NCBI GenBank assembly: GCA_945859605.1
Contig: OX243820.1
Location: forward strand, 33,788,813-33,852,812
Source of the DNA: Lumbricus rubellus
Lineage: Eukaryota; Annelida; Clitellata; Crassiclitellata; Lumbricidae
Reading direction: 5' to 3'
Length of the DNA stretch: 64,000 nucleotides
The notes beneath the pieces are model-generated. The model searched no databases. It worked only from the letters and a program-made list of their open reading frames with translations, and was not told the origin of the DNA. Shown here in pieces: positions 54,108 through 64,000 of the stretch. A program made the position numbers and the translations under genes. How positions within the stretch are numbered: position 1 is the first letter of the stretch; each line of letters opens with the position of its first letter.

Positions 54108-56807
54108 GTAAGAACATATTATTTTTTTATATTTTTAATCCTGGTTATCGTTTTGGTGGCAATTTGTGCAGTTATGCATAAGTGCTGTGTCACGCGTCCC
54201 ATTAGTGTTAAGATGCCAGTTACCGCCATTAGCGAACGTTTCAGATAAAGTTTCTTATTTGCGATTTCCGAAAGTACATTATAATTGGGTCACGAATTCA
54301 TTATTGCTTGTTCATGAAGGCATGAACAAACCTTCACGTTTGTTTTATTATGCTATTAGTTTTACCCAGTGTGAGAATTGTGGAAAAATATAAAGGCCTG
54401 GGTCCAAATCCTCACAAGGGCAGAAATTTTCCAGCTCAGTTTTAGGGCACACTGACAATGAGCTGTCATTGTGAAGGCCAGACTGCAAAGAACCAGATTT
54501 GTCCTTATAATTTAGGCCTATACAGAGGCTAAGCAATATATACCATTGTTGGCCTCCCAGGCAATTTTAAGGGGTTGGTCTGTTGGTCTTCTTGGTATTA
54601 TTAACGATGCTGGGATTCATAGACGATGTTTCAGAAATTGAAAATAAACCAAGTGTGCAATATTATAATCTCTTCGTCATCACGTTATTATTTGGCCATG
54701 AATTTAATTACTTCACTGTCAGGGTGAAAGTACCATGTACAGTCAGAGGCGAGATTTTTAGCGTTTGACGTGGATTTGACAGTAATCAAGGAAATCATAT
54801 TGCCCAATTGTGACTCTTGCAAATATTAAATGCATTTTTTAGATAAAGGATATGCCTATTGAAGTCTTACAGAAAATTCTGTTGCGAGCTGTCGTTGATT
54901 CGGTGCCACAGCAGATGTTGAATCGCCAACGTTGGCTGGACTTGAGTGAGGACTGCATTGGAAATCTAAGTCTCGTGTGTGATGAATGGAGAGGGGTTGT
55001 TAGCAGTGATTACTTCTCTTCTCAACTGAAGAGCGAGCTGGGAGGTGCAAGTGAGTTTCATTTGCCCATAATATGTTTTGATGAGTACAAACGCTGTCTG
55101 GATAGTTTTGGGCTTTAGAAGTCATTCTGCTTTCTAAGTTTGGCTTGTGTCTTGAACTGCTGCTTTGAAAAGTAAATAAACTACGGTACTAAAGTAGAAA
55201 TTATTCAACTCGTCAAATGATAATATAGTGACCATTTAAGAAAACTACTCAGAGGCATGTTCATTCATAAGCTACAACTTTTTACTTGCTAAATAGAAAA
55301 TGTGCAGCAATTAGAAATTCTTCACTGCAATGGGCTACATAAGTGTCATGAACACATAGCATGTATGATTGTATTATATGCATACATGCTCATGTATGTA
55401 CGAGAACATTTTTATGGCTCATTACAATAATATTTGTATTATGGAAACTTAGACTATGTTTCCTGTAGTTAGTATATTATACAGGCACATGCACTGTCCT
55501 GTGAATGCTGTATTTCTTTCTTATTTACTTTTTTCCCTCCAATCTTCCTACAATTATTTCTTTCTGCAGTGAGTTACCTCGCAGCAAATGTCCTACCCAA
55601 TTCTTTTGTCTCATCTTTTTGTGCCCAGCAGAGATCTTTTCTCTTCCACCATTGTTAGTTCTTCTTTGTTTGTAACATGCTTTGTTGAACTAAATTTCTC
55701 CATCTTTCTCCATCTTGATGCCTTTATTTGCTGAATAAAATATTGATAAATAATATTTAATAACCTCATATAGATACTCATATAGGAAAGCAGATCTGAT
55801 CCTGTGGATGCATGTAAATATATATAAATTCATGTTTTATAGTGTCGATAAATCTCGCTTCTAAACATCGATTGATTTGTAACTTATTCATATTTTCAGT
55901 ATAATGTAAGCTGCATTTATTGCCAGTTCTCGTAGCCTGTGTACAGTTGATCTAACCTTTTTTTTTAGCCTCCAAAGCACTTCTGTTCGACATTCAGCGA
56001 AAGGTGCTTCTTCCAAGGTCTGCTTTGTTGGTTTCCTACATCAAAGGAGAATTTGCTGTCATTGCCAGAAATGGCCTTGGCGACTACTGCCTGAAGTTGT
56101 ACAAGGAATCTTCGTTCAGGAGGGCTGTCCAGGTTATAAATTTTGATACCTCACTTCTACCTGTGAAACTTGAGTCTTGTTTCGTTACAGGAGATTTGTT
56201 CTTGCTGTGCATGAAAAATGAGAAGGTTTGCGTTTTGCGTTTATGCAAAAACCAGGGGGCTTTCAGTGTGGAGACAGTTGTCCCAGTTGGACAGAATTTC
56301 TGTCCGATCATGAGTGTCACAGCAGAGGGAAATATACAGATGGTGCGAGATAGGGGCGCTAAAAGTGTTGTGCTTTTTACCAGGGATGGACAGATAATGA
56401 AAGAGGTTAGAATTCCTCAGGATGTCATTGTCCTTGATATTCTCTCCAGATCACGTGACCGTTTTATTCTTGTGACGTTTGATGGACCGAACAGGGGGTA
56501 CGTAGAATTTGATGGGCAGGGATCTGAGCTGCAACGCTGTTCATTGCCTTGCACGGAAGGGTACTCACAAGGTTTAGACTTGTTGGGGAGGTTGGTCGTG
56601 TTTGGATTAAGTGTTTCCGCGTTGACCACCCAGCCCTCATGCGCTGTGTTTGATTCTGATTTCCAACGTATGGAATTGAACATGAGTCAAGCGACAGAGA
56701 GCCGCATGATGGGATGCTGTAATGTTGCCTTCATCAGAGAAACCGGCCGGTTACTTATGTGGACCCTGGCAGAGTTTCCTCGCTTAAATGTTGCAATGGT
56801 CTCGTAG
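54096..56807 (+). CDS. F-box / beta-propeller protein (stand-alone, 3 exons, 352 aa)
   Basis: Exons 54096-54107, 54843-55050 and 55969-56807 join in frame. Residues 1-4 are MAKS. Residues 5-73 hold an F-box: IKDMPIEVLQKILLRAVVDS followed by LSLVCDEWRGVVSSDYF, close to the F-box consensus that contacts SKP1. Residues 75-352 form a beta-rich repeat domain resembling a propeller without WD or Kelch motifs. The likely role is substrate receptor of an SCF ubiquitin ligase, substrate unknown. Splice sites are good (AGT|GTAAGA; TTTTTTAG; A|GTGAGT; TTTTTTAG). It is a full-length paralogue of the exons at 20,759-22,759 with identical exon phases. No transmembrane or signal segments are seen. Confidence 0.82.
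54843..55050 (+). CDS. F-box exon (right paralogue)
   Basis: 208 bases, phase 0 to phase 1, acceptor TTTTTTAG and donor CAA|GTGAGT. It encodes the complete F-box with conserved P, L, I, L and the SLVC..W..V motif. Compared with 20,759-20,966 it is the better-preserved F-box. Confidence 0.87.
55051..55968 (+). other. F-box gene intron 2
   Basis: AT-rich intron ending in a T-run and AG. No repeat of note and no additional exon seen. Confidence 0.7.
55969..56807 (+). CDS. beta-propeller-like terminal exon (right paralogue)
   Basis: This encodes 278 residues plus stop. Repeated beta-strand-rich segments include GEFAVIARNGLGDYCLKLYK and DRFILVTFDGPNRGYVEFDG, aligning with equivalent segments of the left exon ([20 protein letters not shown]). 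Spacing of about 40-45 residues between repeats suggests six or so blades. A single large exon after the F-box exon is shared by both paralogues. Confidence 0.85.
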
Positions 56808-57110
56808 TGCCTTGAGTAAATTATTGGATATAAGGATTCAGGGACTTTGAATTGTATTTCTGTAAATCCGAGTTAGTCAAGAAAAGAGCGAGTGGATATT
56901 GTTGTATATTAATTTTTTTTCTCTTGCTTCTTATTTGAACTAGTTATTTCTGTATTTTTCTATTGATGATGTTTACGTTTTAAACACTTGGTCACTTAAA
57001 TCTAGCAATTCATGATATTATTTTTGATGTCATTTGTATTTGAATTTTAGTTTTACATTATTATTTTGATATTTTCGTATGGCATACTGACCAGAAGGAA
57101 TGGACAAAAG

Positions 57111-57116
57111 ATTAAA
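57111..57116 (+). terminator. possible poly(A) signal of stand-alone F-box gene
   Basis: ATTAAA lies about 300 bases after the stop; AATAAA at 57,442 is an alternative. Neither is decisive. Confidence 0.35.
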
Positions 57117-57119
57117 CCG

Positions 57120-59230
57120 GTTTCAGTTTTAATGTCTTCTGCAGGTTTCTAATTTTTCACATGCATTGTGGTTCATTGTTTTCTGTCTAAATATAATTGT
57201 TCGAAACTCTGTTTTATGTGCATTTCATTTTAGTCATGTTTTTCTTTGTTGGCCTGCAATTAAATTGCTGTATGCTTAAAAACTTTGCGGAATCATTTGA
57301 AATTAGTTGTTCAGTTGTAAATAGTTGATTAAGTGTTGTCCATATAATTACATACACTGAGAGGGGATGGGAATTTGGGCAATTTGCATACTGGCGCATA
57401 TGATAGAGAGAGGGGGATATTGTTAAAACGTATGTAACCACAATAAATTGCTAATTATGACTCCAGATTAGCCTATTCTAACTCTGTTTTATCGTATAGT
57501 CGTTCATTGGCATTTTATTACATGATTATTAAATTCAGTTCAGATCTAAACAAATAAACCATAACAGTTAAAAAAAATTTGCTAGGAAATATAATATTTA
57601 AAAAAGTAAATGGTAGCTTATGGTGAAATAAATGTTTTACAGATGACTTTAGCTAATTTACTTTTGTAAGAAGAGGAATTAAAGCAGTTTGTTTGTACGT
57701 ATGCACGGTGGGTTCTGCAAGATTGATGAGTTGCAACATGGGGAGGGAGTAAAAAATACGATTTTTTGCCTATGTAGTATATGGATGTTGAGTACTTTAA
57801 AAGCAAACGCTGGTCTGCTGCAATTGTCATTGAGGCAATAATTTTGTAAATAGTTGTTGTCGTTGGAAATTTGTATCTTGTTCGAGTTTGTTGCATTTCG
57901 AGGTGTGTTGCTAGTGACAGAGTGTGCTCCAATCCCACAGCACTCATTTGTAAAAGTAACACTACAGTATTAAAATATTGCGATAACATGATGAAATGAT
58001 TGTTGACGCTATTTATTGGATTTACGGTATATACCAGATATACTAACTGCTATAATTTCTTGTTAATAGTTATACTCGAGGCATCAGGTGTGCCACTGTA
58101 ATTTTTTTAATTCGTGTAATACTGTAATTTTGGTAATGCTGTATTAAACTGACGATGAAATTGATCCAGAGTATTACTGTATTGCTGTAATTGCTCAGTG
58201 TAATGCCGTTAAGTTGCAATAGTCAGTAATAAAAGAGCCATAATATTTAACTGTCTAATATAGTGACAATGTAATTTGTCAGTATTGTATGTAATATTGT
58301 AAAACTTTTCCGTCTGTTAAAATTGATGTTTTATAACGTTTTGTGCTTGACTGTCTGCTTAATTAAGTGGTTGTTGCTGTTGCTTCTAATAAAAAAAGTT
58401 GACAGTCGTTTAATGTATTTTTTAGTATTTAAATTTATTCTAATCTTTAAATTGGTGCATACGAATTACTCTTTCAGTGGTTTGGACATCAGCCTGGTCC
58501 TGTGGATGTGATAAATTTGTGTCGACGGCCACTGCCTTTGTTGTCTTAAGATGTTGTTAAATTCTGGATCCAATATCTAATTGCACCAGCAGCCCAAAGT
58601 TCCTCACATCTGTCGTCCATTGCAAATATGATATTATATATTATGTGAACGACATTAATAAGTCTTAAATGCAGATCTAAATGACACAATCCTAGCGTCA
58701 GAAATGATTAACAGAATGACGTTAATAAACTTGTCTAAAGTTTGCATAAATTATGACTGAAAGTAGCAGGTCCTAAATTACCGCGACAGCATTAGCAAAC
58801 GGGGCAATGGACAGAACGAAGCTCTATGTCTATGACGTACATGTAAGTTGATGTAACTGCAGTAAAATGTTAATTGGGCAGAAGGTCTCGTAAACCTAGC
58901 ATTGGTGTCTCAACAATTTAGGATTCCTATTCTCACGGTAGGCTATACGTTAATAGGGGTCTACAAGCAGTGCTTAATCTAGTCCCCATCCTGTGGTGTG
59001 TGGACTACTCTTTTGGACAACACTTCTTTCTAGACGCAGCGCTCGTGAATAAGCTGGTGCCCTGCGCTTGCTTTAGAGTGGCGCTCTAGAAATTTAGAGA
59101 TTACGATTCGCTACACTGAAAGAACTGCATGTAGGCTGCATGAGTCCGATCGAGGGGCCTGTGACGTCAGAGACTCCCCACCCTGAGTTAATGAGTACGA
59201 TCAAGTTCCTCAGTCCTACTCTATCAGCTG
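57120..59230. other. AT-rich intergenic DNA
   Basis: No gene recognised on either strand. ORFs of up to 123 codons lack similarity and sit in low-complexity AT-rich sequence. There are several ACTGTAAT/GTAAT-rich motifs around 58,090-58,290. Confidence 0.5.
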
Positions 59231-59239
59231 CATTGGCTT

Positions 59240-59530
59240 CCTATTGAGTTCAGATGAGGACGACGATGATGGTTCTCGGCCCGTAGGCAGGTTCATTGGC
59301 TTTACGCCTCTGGGGATGAGATGAGTGAGGTGGTTTCCCGTTGCCTTCCCCACAGACAATGATGGGTAGGCAACTTGCCCAAGGTCGCTCCGCAGCAGCT
59401 TGCACCCCTGCGTCCCACGCGTGCTAGCCCGAGATATCTAAATCTCTGAATGTCAGCTCCAAGCCCGGGGCTTGAACCGCAGTCGGTTGCAACCAACAGA
59501 CGTATGCCGCTCTCGCTTACCGGTGTAGCT
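59240..59530 (-). mobile_element. tRNA-derived SINE, minus strand
   Basis: On the minus strand from 59,530, A-box-like TAGCTACACCGG and B-box-like GCGGTTCAAGCCCCG are followed by a body with GACCTTGGGCAAGTTGCC and CTCATCTCATCCCC. The body shares the CTTGGGCAAGT core with the SINEs at 3,083 and 12,053, and another block with 18,450-18,613. Confidence 0.65.
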
Positions 59531-60464
59531 AACTAGGCTAGTATTGAGTTCAGGAAAATTTAAATTGGCCTGTGTAACCTACAAATGTCTCCGCTCTAAG
59601 CCTCTAGCACACGCTCAGCAGTGGTGGAGACTTTGAGGAGATACGTGGGTCGACGGTGCCCTTCGAATTTGAGGTGGGAACCGAGCTGCTTAAATCGCCA
59701 AGAAATTTCATACATGAATATCAGACAATTATTTCTATTATTGGGGTCTCAAAGTCTTACTGCATCTATGAGCGCTGAAAAACAACGATCAACTTTGTCA
59801 AGATGACGACTTAAAATGCTACAATCGCAGCGCGCAAATTAAAAAATAACTTGTTATTAGCCTAGCCTATTCAGTGTAAGTAGGCCTATATTTATTGAAG
59901 TCTGAGGTTCTGACAGTGATTCTCAATTGGTGGTCCGCGAACCGGTACCGGTCCGAAGAGTAGCCTACTGATTACCGGTCCGTGGAGAAGAGTTACAAAT
60001 AAATTATAATTATTCATTAATTTATTTGTTTGAAACTGTGAAATTATTCCAATTGATTCAACGCCTTCGCGTACCTGGGCAAGAGAAGACCATAGAATTA
60101 TGTCGGCATTGTAGGCCTAGTCTACTGCCGCCTACACATAATGGGACCACATGCATGAGAGGGTTCAACTCTTGCGCTTGACTTAAATTTGGCCTAAGCT
60201 GGAATAGTTGGTTAATTCCGCATGCATGGGTCGAGATTAGTGAATTATAAAAGGCATAAGGCTACTCGATCCGAGTCTGAGCTAGGAATAGCCGGCTATA
60301 CTCAGTGTGAACAATAGGCGGCCGACTGTAGCTGGACAGCGTTAACCCCTATACCGGTTATTAAAAAATTTTAAACCTACCCTTATTTGGCGAATAAATT
60401 TTGTGTCGATCTAAGTGGAATAATATATCTCCCTCATGAGTTTGAAAATATATGGTGTTTCAAA
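59531..60464. other. intergenic DNA with hAT end fragment
   Basis: At 59,914 CAGTGATTCTCAATTGGTGG followed by GGTCCG/ACCGGT motifs is a hAT terminus related to 21,037. The rest shows AGGCCTA motifs and no gene. Confidence 0.5.
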
Positions 60465-60705
60465 TGACGACATTGACGATTGACGACGTCATTGATGACG
60501 TCATTAAGAATTGATGACGTCAATGACGTCATTGACGATTGAAGACTTCATTGAGGATGCATTAACTAACGTCATCGATGGCGTCATCGATGACGTTATT
60601 ATTAACGTTATTGACGATTTACGACGTCATTCAGGACGTCATTGACGAAGTCATGGACGGTTGATGACGTCATTGACCTCATTGACGATTTATTACGTCA
60701 ACTTC
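60465..60705. repeat. TGACGTCA-rich degenerate repeat (CRE-like cluster)
   Basis: About 240 bases built from variants of ATTGATGACGTC. The full CRE palindrome TGACGTCA occurs four times and GACGTCA seven times. It may simply be a degenerate repeat that seeds the adjoining GTC/ATC microsatellite, or a CREB/ATF-binding cluster; no adjacent gene supports the latter. Confidence 0.7.
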
Positions 60706-60710
60706 CTCTC

Positions 60711-61230
60711 ATCATCATCATCATCATCGTCGTCGTCATCATCATCATCGTCGTCCTCCTCCTTCTCATCATCGTCGTCGTCATGCTCACCGTCGTTGTC
60801 GTCATCATCATCATCATCGTCGTCGTCATCATACTCATCATCGTCGGTGTCGTCATCATCATCATAGTCGTCGACATCATCATCATCATAGTCATCGTCG
60901 TCATCATCATCATCGTCGTCGTCATTATTGTCGTCGTCATCCTCATCATCGTCGTTGTCGTCATCATCATCATCATCGTTGTCGTCATCATTATCGTCGT
61001 TGCCGTCGTCATCTTCATCGTCATCTTCGTCATCATCATCATCGTCGTCGTCGTCATCCTCATAATCATATTCGACATTATCATCGTCGTCGTCGTCATC
61101 ATCATCATCATCGTTAACGTCATCATCATCATTGACGTCGTCGTAATCATCATCATCGTCGTCGTCGCCGTCATCCTCATAATCATCACCACAATCATCG
61201 TCATCGTCATCATCCTCATCGTCGGTGTCG

Positions 61231-61265
<35 letters not shown>

Positions 61266-61993
61266 GTCGTCGTCATGTTCATAATCCTCATCGTAATCAT
61301 CGTCGTCATCATCATCATCATCGTCGTCGTCATTATCGTCGTCTTCATCCTCATCATCGTCGTTATCGTCATCATCATCATCATCATCATCGTTGTCGTC
61401 ATCATTATCGTCGTTGCCGTCGTTGGCACCGTCATCCTCATTGTCATCGTCGTCATCATCATCGTCGTCATCATCCTCTTAATCATATTCTACACTATCC
61501 TCGTCGTCGTCGTCAACCTCATAATCGTCGTTGTCGTCATCATCGACATCGTCGTTATCGTCATTATCATCATCGTCGTCGTCATCATCATCGTCGCCGT
61601 CATCTTCATAATCATATTCGTCATCATCATCGTCGTCATCATCATCCTCATAATCATCACCACAATCATCGTCGTCGTCATCATCCTCATCGTCGGTGTC
61701 GTCGTCATCATCATAGTCGTAGTCATCAACATCATCATCATCATCATCGTCGCCGTCATGTTCATAATCCTCATCGTAATCATCGTCGTCATCATCATCA
61801 ACGTCGTTGTCGTCATCATCATCATCATCGTTGTCGTCATCATTATCGTAGTTGCCGTAGTTGTCGCCGTCATCCTCATTCTCATCGTCGTCATCATCAT
61901 CATCATCATCGTCGTCGTCGTCATCCTCATAATCATCACCACAATCATCGTCGTCGTCATCATCCTCATCGTCGTTGTCGTCGTCATAATTAT
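60711..61993. repeat. 1.3-kb (ATC/GTC)n trinucleotide microsatellite
   Basis: Almost unbroken CAT/CGT triplets. The 460-codon plus-strand frame (Ile/Val) and the Asp- or Met/Thr-rich minus frames are artefacts of the repeat. Sub-blocks of about 500 bases recur (for example CATGTTCATAATCCTCATCG at 61,273 and 61,757), showing internal segmental duplication. Confidence 0.95.
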
Positions 61994-61999
61994 TATACA

Positions 62000-62427
62000 C
62001 CTCAGCGACGTCTTAGCAGTTTAGACAAGAAAAATCGACGCTGTAGTTCATAATATATATCAGTAAGATGACTTTAATCGGGGTTGCCGCTAAAGGACGG
62101 CCGTCTTTATGTCTTAATCTGTTTACACCCACGTTGTAACGACTGCATATATGTAAATATTTTTATGCATGCGCGTTGAGGAGCTGATCAAATTTTAGTT
62201 AATTAAGCACAGCGTCATGCATCGTCGGGCGAAAATTATGCTTAGCCTGCTTAGGGTAACTATGCCGCTTTCTTGTGCTGCTGCTTCCATGCATAACGCG
62301 TAAGGAATAGTGGGTTAATTTCGCTGTCTGGAATAATTATGTCTAGAGTAGTCTCTACACCCGTATTATCATATTCCTGGTCAAATGCATACGGGCCCTG
62401 GGGCCAAATTCATGAAGGTGTCGTATC
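62000..62427. other. intergenic DNA, nothing recognised
   Basis: No ORF, RNA or repeat with recognisable ends is seen in this stretch. Confidence 0.4.
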
Positions 62428-62696
62428 CAGTGGTGTAGTGGGGCGGGAACGCGGGGGAACGCCGTTCCCCCACTTTTTTCCCAAGGAGGTTTTATTACAT
62501 TAACTGATTCAACGCCAACTACAGAGAATGTTTGACTACTTGAATAAAATAGGCCTATTATGTTACGAATAGCAAATTTCTATGTATAGATTTACATAAT
62601 TACATTTATTCATTTTTATTTTATTTTTTTACATTCAACAGTTTAAAAAAAATTTCCAGGCGTTCCCCCACTTCATTTTTTAGGACTAAACCACTG
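62428..62696. mobile_element. 269-bp hAT-like MITE
   Basis: Ends CAGTGGTGTAGTGG and ACTAAACCACTG are inverted repeats flanked by a perfect 8-bp duplication GTCGTATC (62,420-62,427 and 62,697-62,704). Inner GCGTTCCCCCACTT motifs also form an inverted pair. No coding capacity. Confidence 0.88.
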
Positions 62697-62732
62697 GTCG
62701 TATCTCTAAGTCGCTGATTAAAGTTTGCGATA

Positions 62733-62912
62733 GTTGGCTATTCATTCATTCATTCATTCATTCATTCATTCATTCATTCATTCATTCATTTATTCATTCA
62801 TTCATTCATTCATTCATTCATTCATTCATTCATTCATTCATTCATTCATTCATTCATTCATTCATTCATTCATTCATTTCTTCATTCATTCATTCATTCA
62901 TTCATTCATTCA
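62733..62912. repeat. (ATTC)n tetranucleotide microsatellite
   Basis: About 45 units of ATTC with two variant units. The Ser/Phe/Ile/His frame over it is an artefact. It lies just upstream of a LINE fragment. Confidence 0.95.
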
Positions 62913-62926
62913 ACGCTAGGGCATTG

Positions 62927-63119
62927 CAGGGCTTTTTTAACGTGCAGTTGTACACAAAATGTGCAGTTCTAACTGGATTTGTGCAGTTGTGGAAGCACTT
63001 CTGTGCAGTTAAAACTAGCAAAAAGGTCATTTTCCTCCGATTGTAAGTAATTTACCATGGAGGATGGGATGGAAAAGAAGGAGTTGTGCAGTTCTAAAAA
63101 TTCCTTAAAAACAGCCCTG
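62927..63119. mobile_element. 193-bp hAT-like MITE
   Basis: Ends CAGGGCTTTTTTAAC and CTTAAAAACAGCCCTG are inverted, flanked by 8-bp repeats GGGCATTG (62,919-62,926) and GGGCGTTG (63,120-63,127), one mismatch. The interior repeats GTGCAGTT five times. Confidence 0.8.
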
Positions 63120-63440
63120 GGGCGTTGCATGTATGTTCAACAATTGTTCTCCACGGGTTATACGGTCTTCTGGCCCCCCGGCTACAACCTATCTCGCCGC
63201 CTCTGGACGACGCTGAACCGATTCAGAACCGGTCAGGGCCGCTGCGCTGCAAATCAAGTTCGGTGGAAGCAGGCTTCGAACCCTCTCTGCGACTGCGGAG
63301 AGGTGCAGACAATGTATCACATCGTTAATGACTGCAGAATACCTGGTTTTCCTGGCGGACTATCCGCTTTGCATATTGTTGATGACGATGCTGTGCGCTG
63401 GGCTTAGCGCGAACTGCAAACGCTAAATAAATAAATGCCA
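63120..63440 (+). pseudogene. LINE reverse-transcriptase C-terminal fragment
   Basis: The frame ending at 63,407 contains PPGYNLSRRLWTTLNRFRTG and CAANQVRWKQASNPLCDCGE, then YHIVNDC, a C-terminal block common to jockey/RTE-like retrotransposon polymerases. Upstream polymerase and endonuclease domains are absent, so this is a 5'-truncated relic. An AATAAATAAA motif follows the stop. Confidence 0.7.
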
Positions 63441-63759
63441 CGACGATGGCCTCAAAGACGTCCATGTTCCGTAGATCCCTTGAGACGTTGAACAGCCAGG
63501 TACATGTATCTCGCGGTATCCCACGAGGTCTCTTTCACTGAGGAGAGCAACCAGTGTAACTTACTGTGTAAGAGCCCATCTGGCATCATTTGGGAGTGAT
63601 GGGTGTGGCGCTGAGCGCTCAGCGTGTAAACACCGATCGTAGCTACCTGCGTGCGAATTTGTCGTCGTATCTGTTTAGATCTGTTGGGTAGCTACGTTAA
63701 GCGCCTTCGTGAGATAAGAATCTCATGAAGGCGCTTATTAACGCTATAATTTATAAAGG
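63441..63759. other. spacer with a strong hairpin
   Basis: At about 63,698-63,737 AAGCGCCTTCGTGAGAT and ATCTCATGAAGGCGCTT form a near-perfect 17-bp stem around a TAAGA-type loop, directly before the ATAC microsatellite. This is the style of CR1/L2-type LINE 3' ends. No gene is seen. Confidence 0.55.
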
Positions 63760-63840
63760 ATCATATACATACATACATACATACATACATACATACATAC
63801 ATACATACATACATACATACATACATACATACATACATAC

Positions 63841-63871
<31 letters not shown>

Positions 63872-63990
63872 CATACATACATACATACATACATACATAC
63901 ATACATACATACATACATACATACATACATACATACATACATACATACATACATACATACATACATACATACATACATACATACATACAT
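63760..63990. repeat. (ATAC)n tetranucleotide microsatellite
   Basis: Over 55 near-perfect units of ATAC up to the window edge, with one variant at 63,841. ORFs over it are repeat artefacts. Confidence 0.97.
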
Positions 63991-64000
63991 CGATGGTCGG

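Noticed and set aside
57618..57989. 123-codon minus-strand frame
   Set aside because: No similarity recognised, AT-rich context and no splice or promoter support.

Overview
The window is animal nuclear DNA, probably from a marine invertebrate. Genes have short conserved exons with GT/AG introns. Intergenic DNA is crowded with tRNA-derived SINEs, LINE 3' ends, hAT, mariner/pogo and piggyBac-type elements, long microsatellites and scattered AGGCCT palindromes. I cannot name the species; a deuterostome such as an echinoderm is a guess from the high NPLOC4 similarity and the repeat style.

Layout. 1-9,760 is the left copy of a large direct segmental duplication. 10,381-19,038 carries twelve exons of an NPLOC4 (NPL4)-like gene on the + strand. 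It covers the N-terminal ubiquitin-like region, the zinc finger and the MPN-like domain, then stops short of the usual C-terminal domain. 20,759-22,759 holds an F-box exon and a large beta-propeller-like exon, in compatible splice phase and with no start exon of their own that I can find. This suggests a fused NPL4/F-box/propeller gene of about 833 codons. 22,760-26,060 is intergenic with a decayed mariner element. 26,060-42,880 is a ~17 kb minisatellite of a 90-bp unit (about 185 units) with higher-order structure, including an apparently identical 2,692-bp tandem duplication. 42,893-43,420 is a LINE 3' end inserted at the array edge.

44,970-53,540 is the right copy of the duplication. The two copies differ by several clean transposon insertions; for most, the other copy gives the empty site. 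54,096-56,807 is a complete stand-alone F-box/propeller gene (3 exons, 352 aa), a paralogue of the 3' part of the left gene. The remainder to 64,000 is gene-poor: microsatellites, a CRE-like (TGACGTCA) cluster, small hAT elements and a LINE fragment.

How it fits together. Both gene units lie downstream of a copy of the same duplicated block, start with a tiny MA-x-S exon ending in phase 0, and end with homologous F-box and propeller exons. The NPLOC4 exons (phase 0 at both ends) are present only in the left unit. NPL4 works with UFD1 and p97/VCP on ubiquitinated substrates, and F-box proteins are substrate receptors of SCF ubiquitin ligases. A fusion would therefore join two steps of one pathway in one polypeptide. 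The exon calls are strong; the fusion itself is an inference needing transcript evidence.
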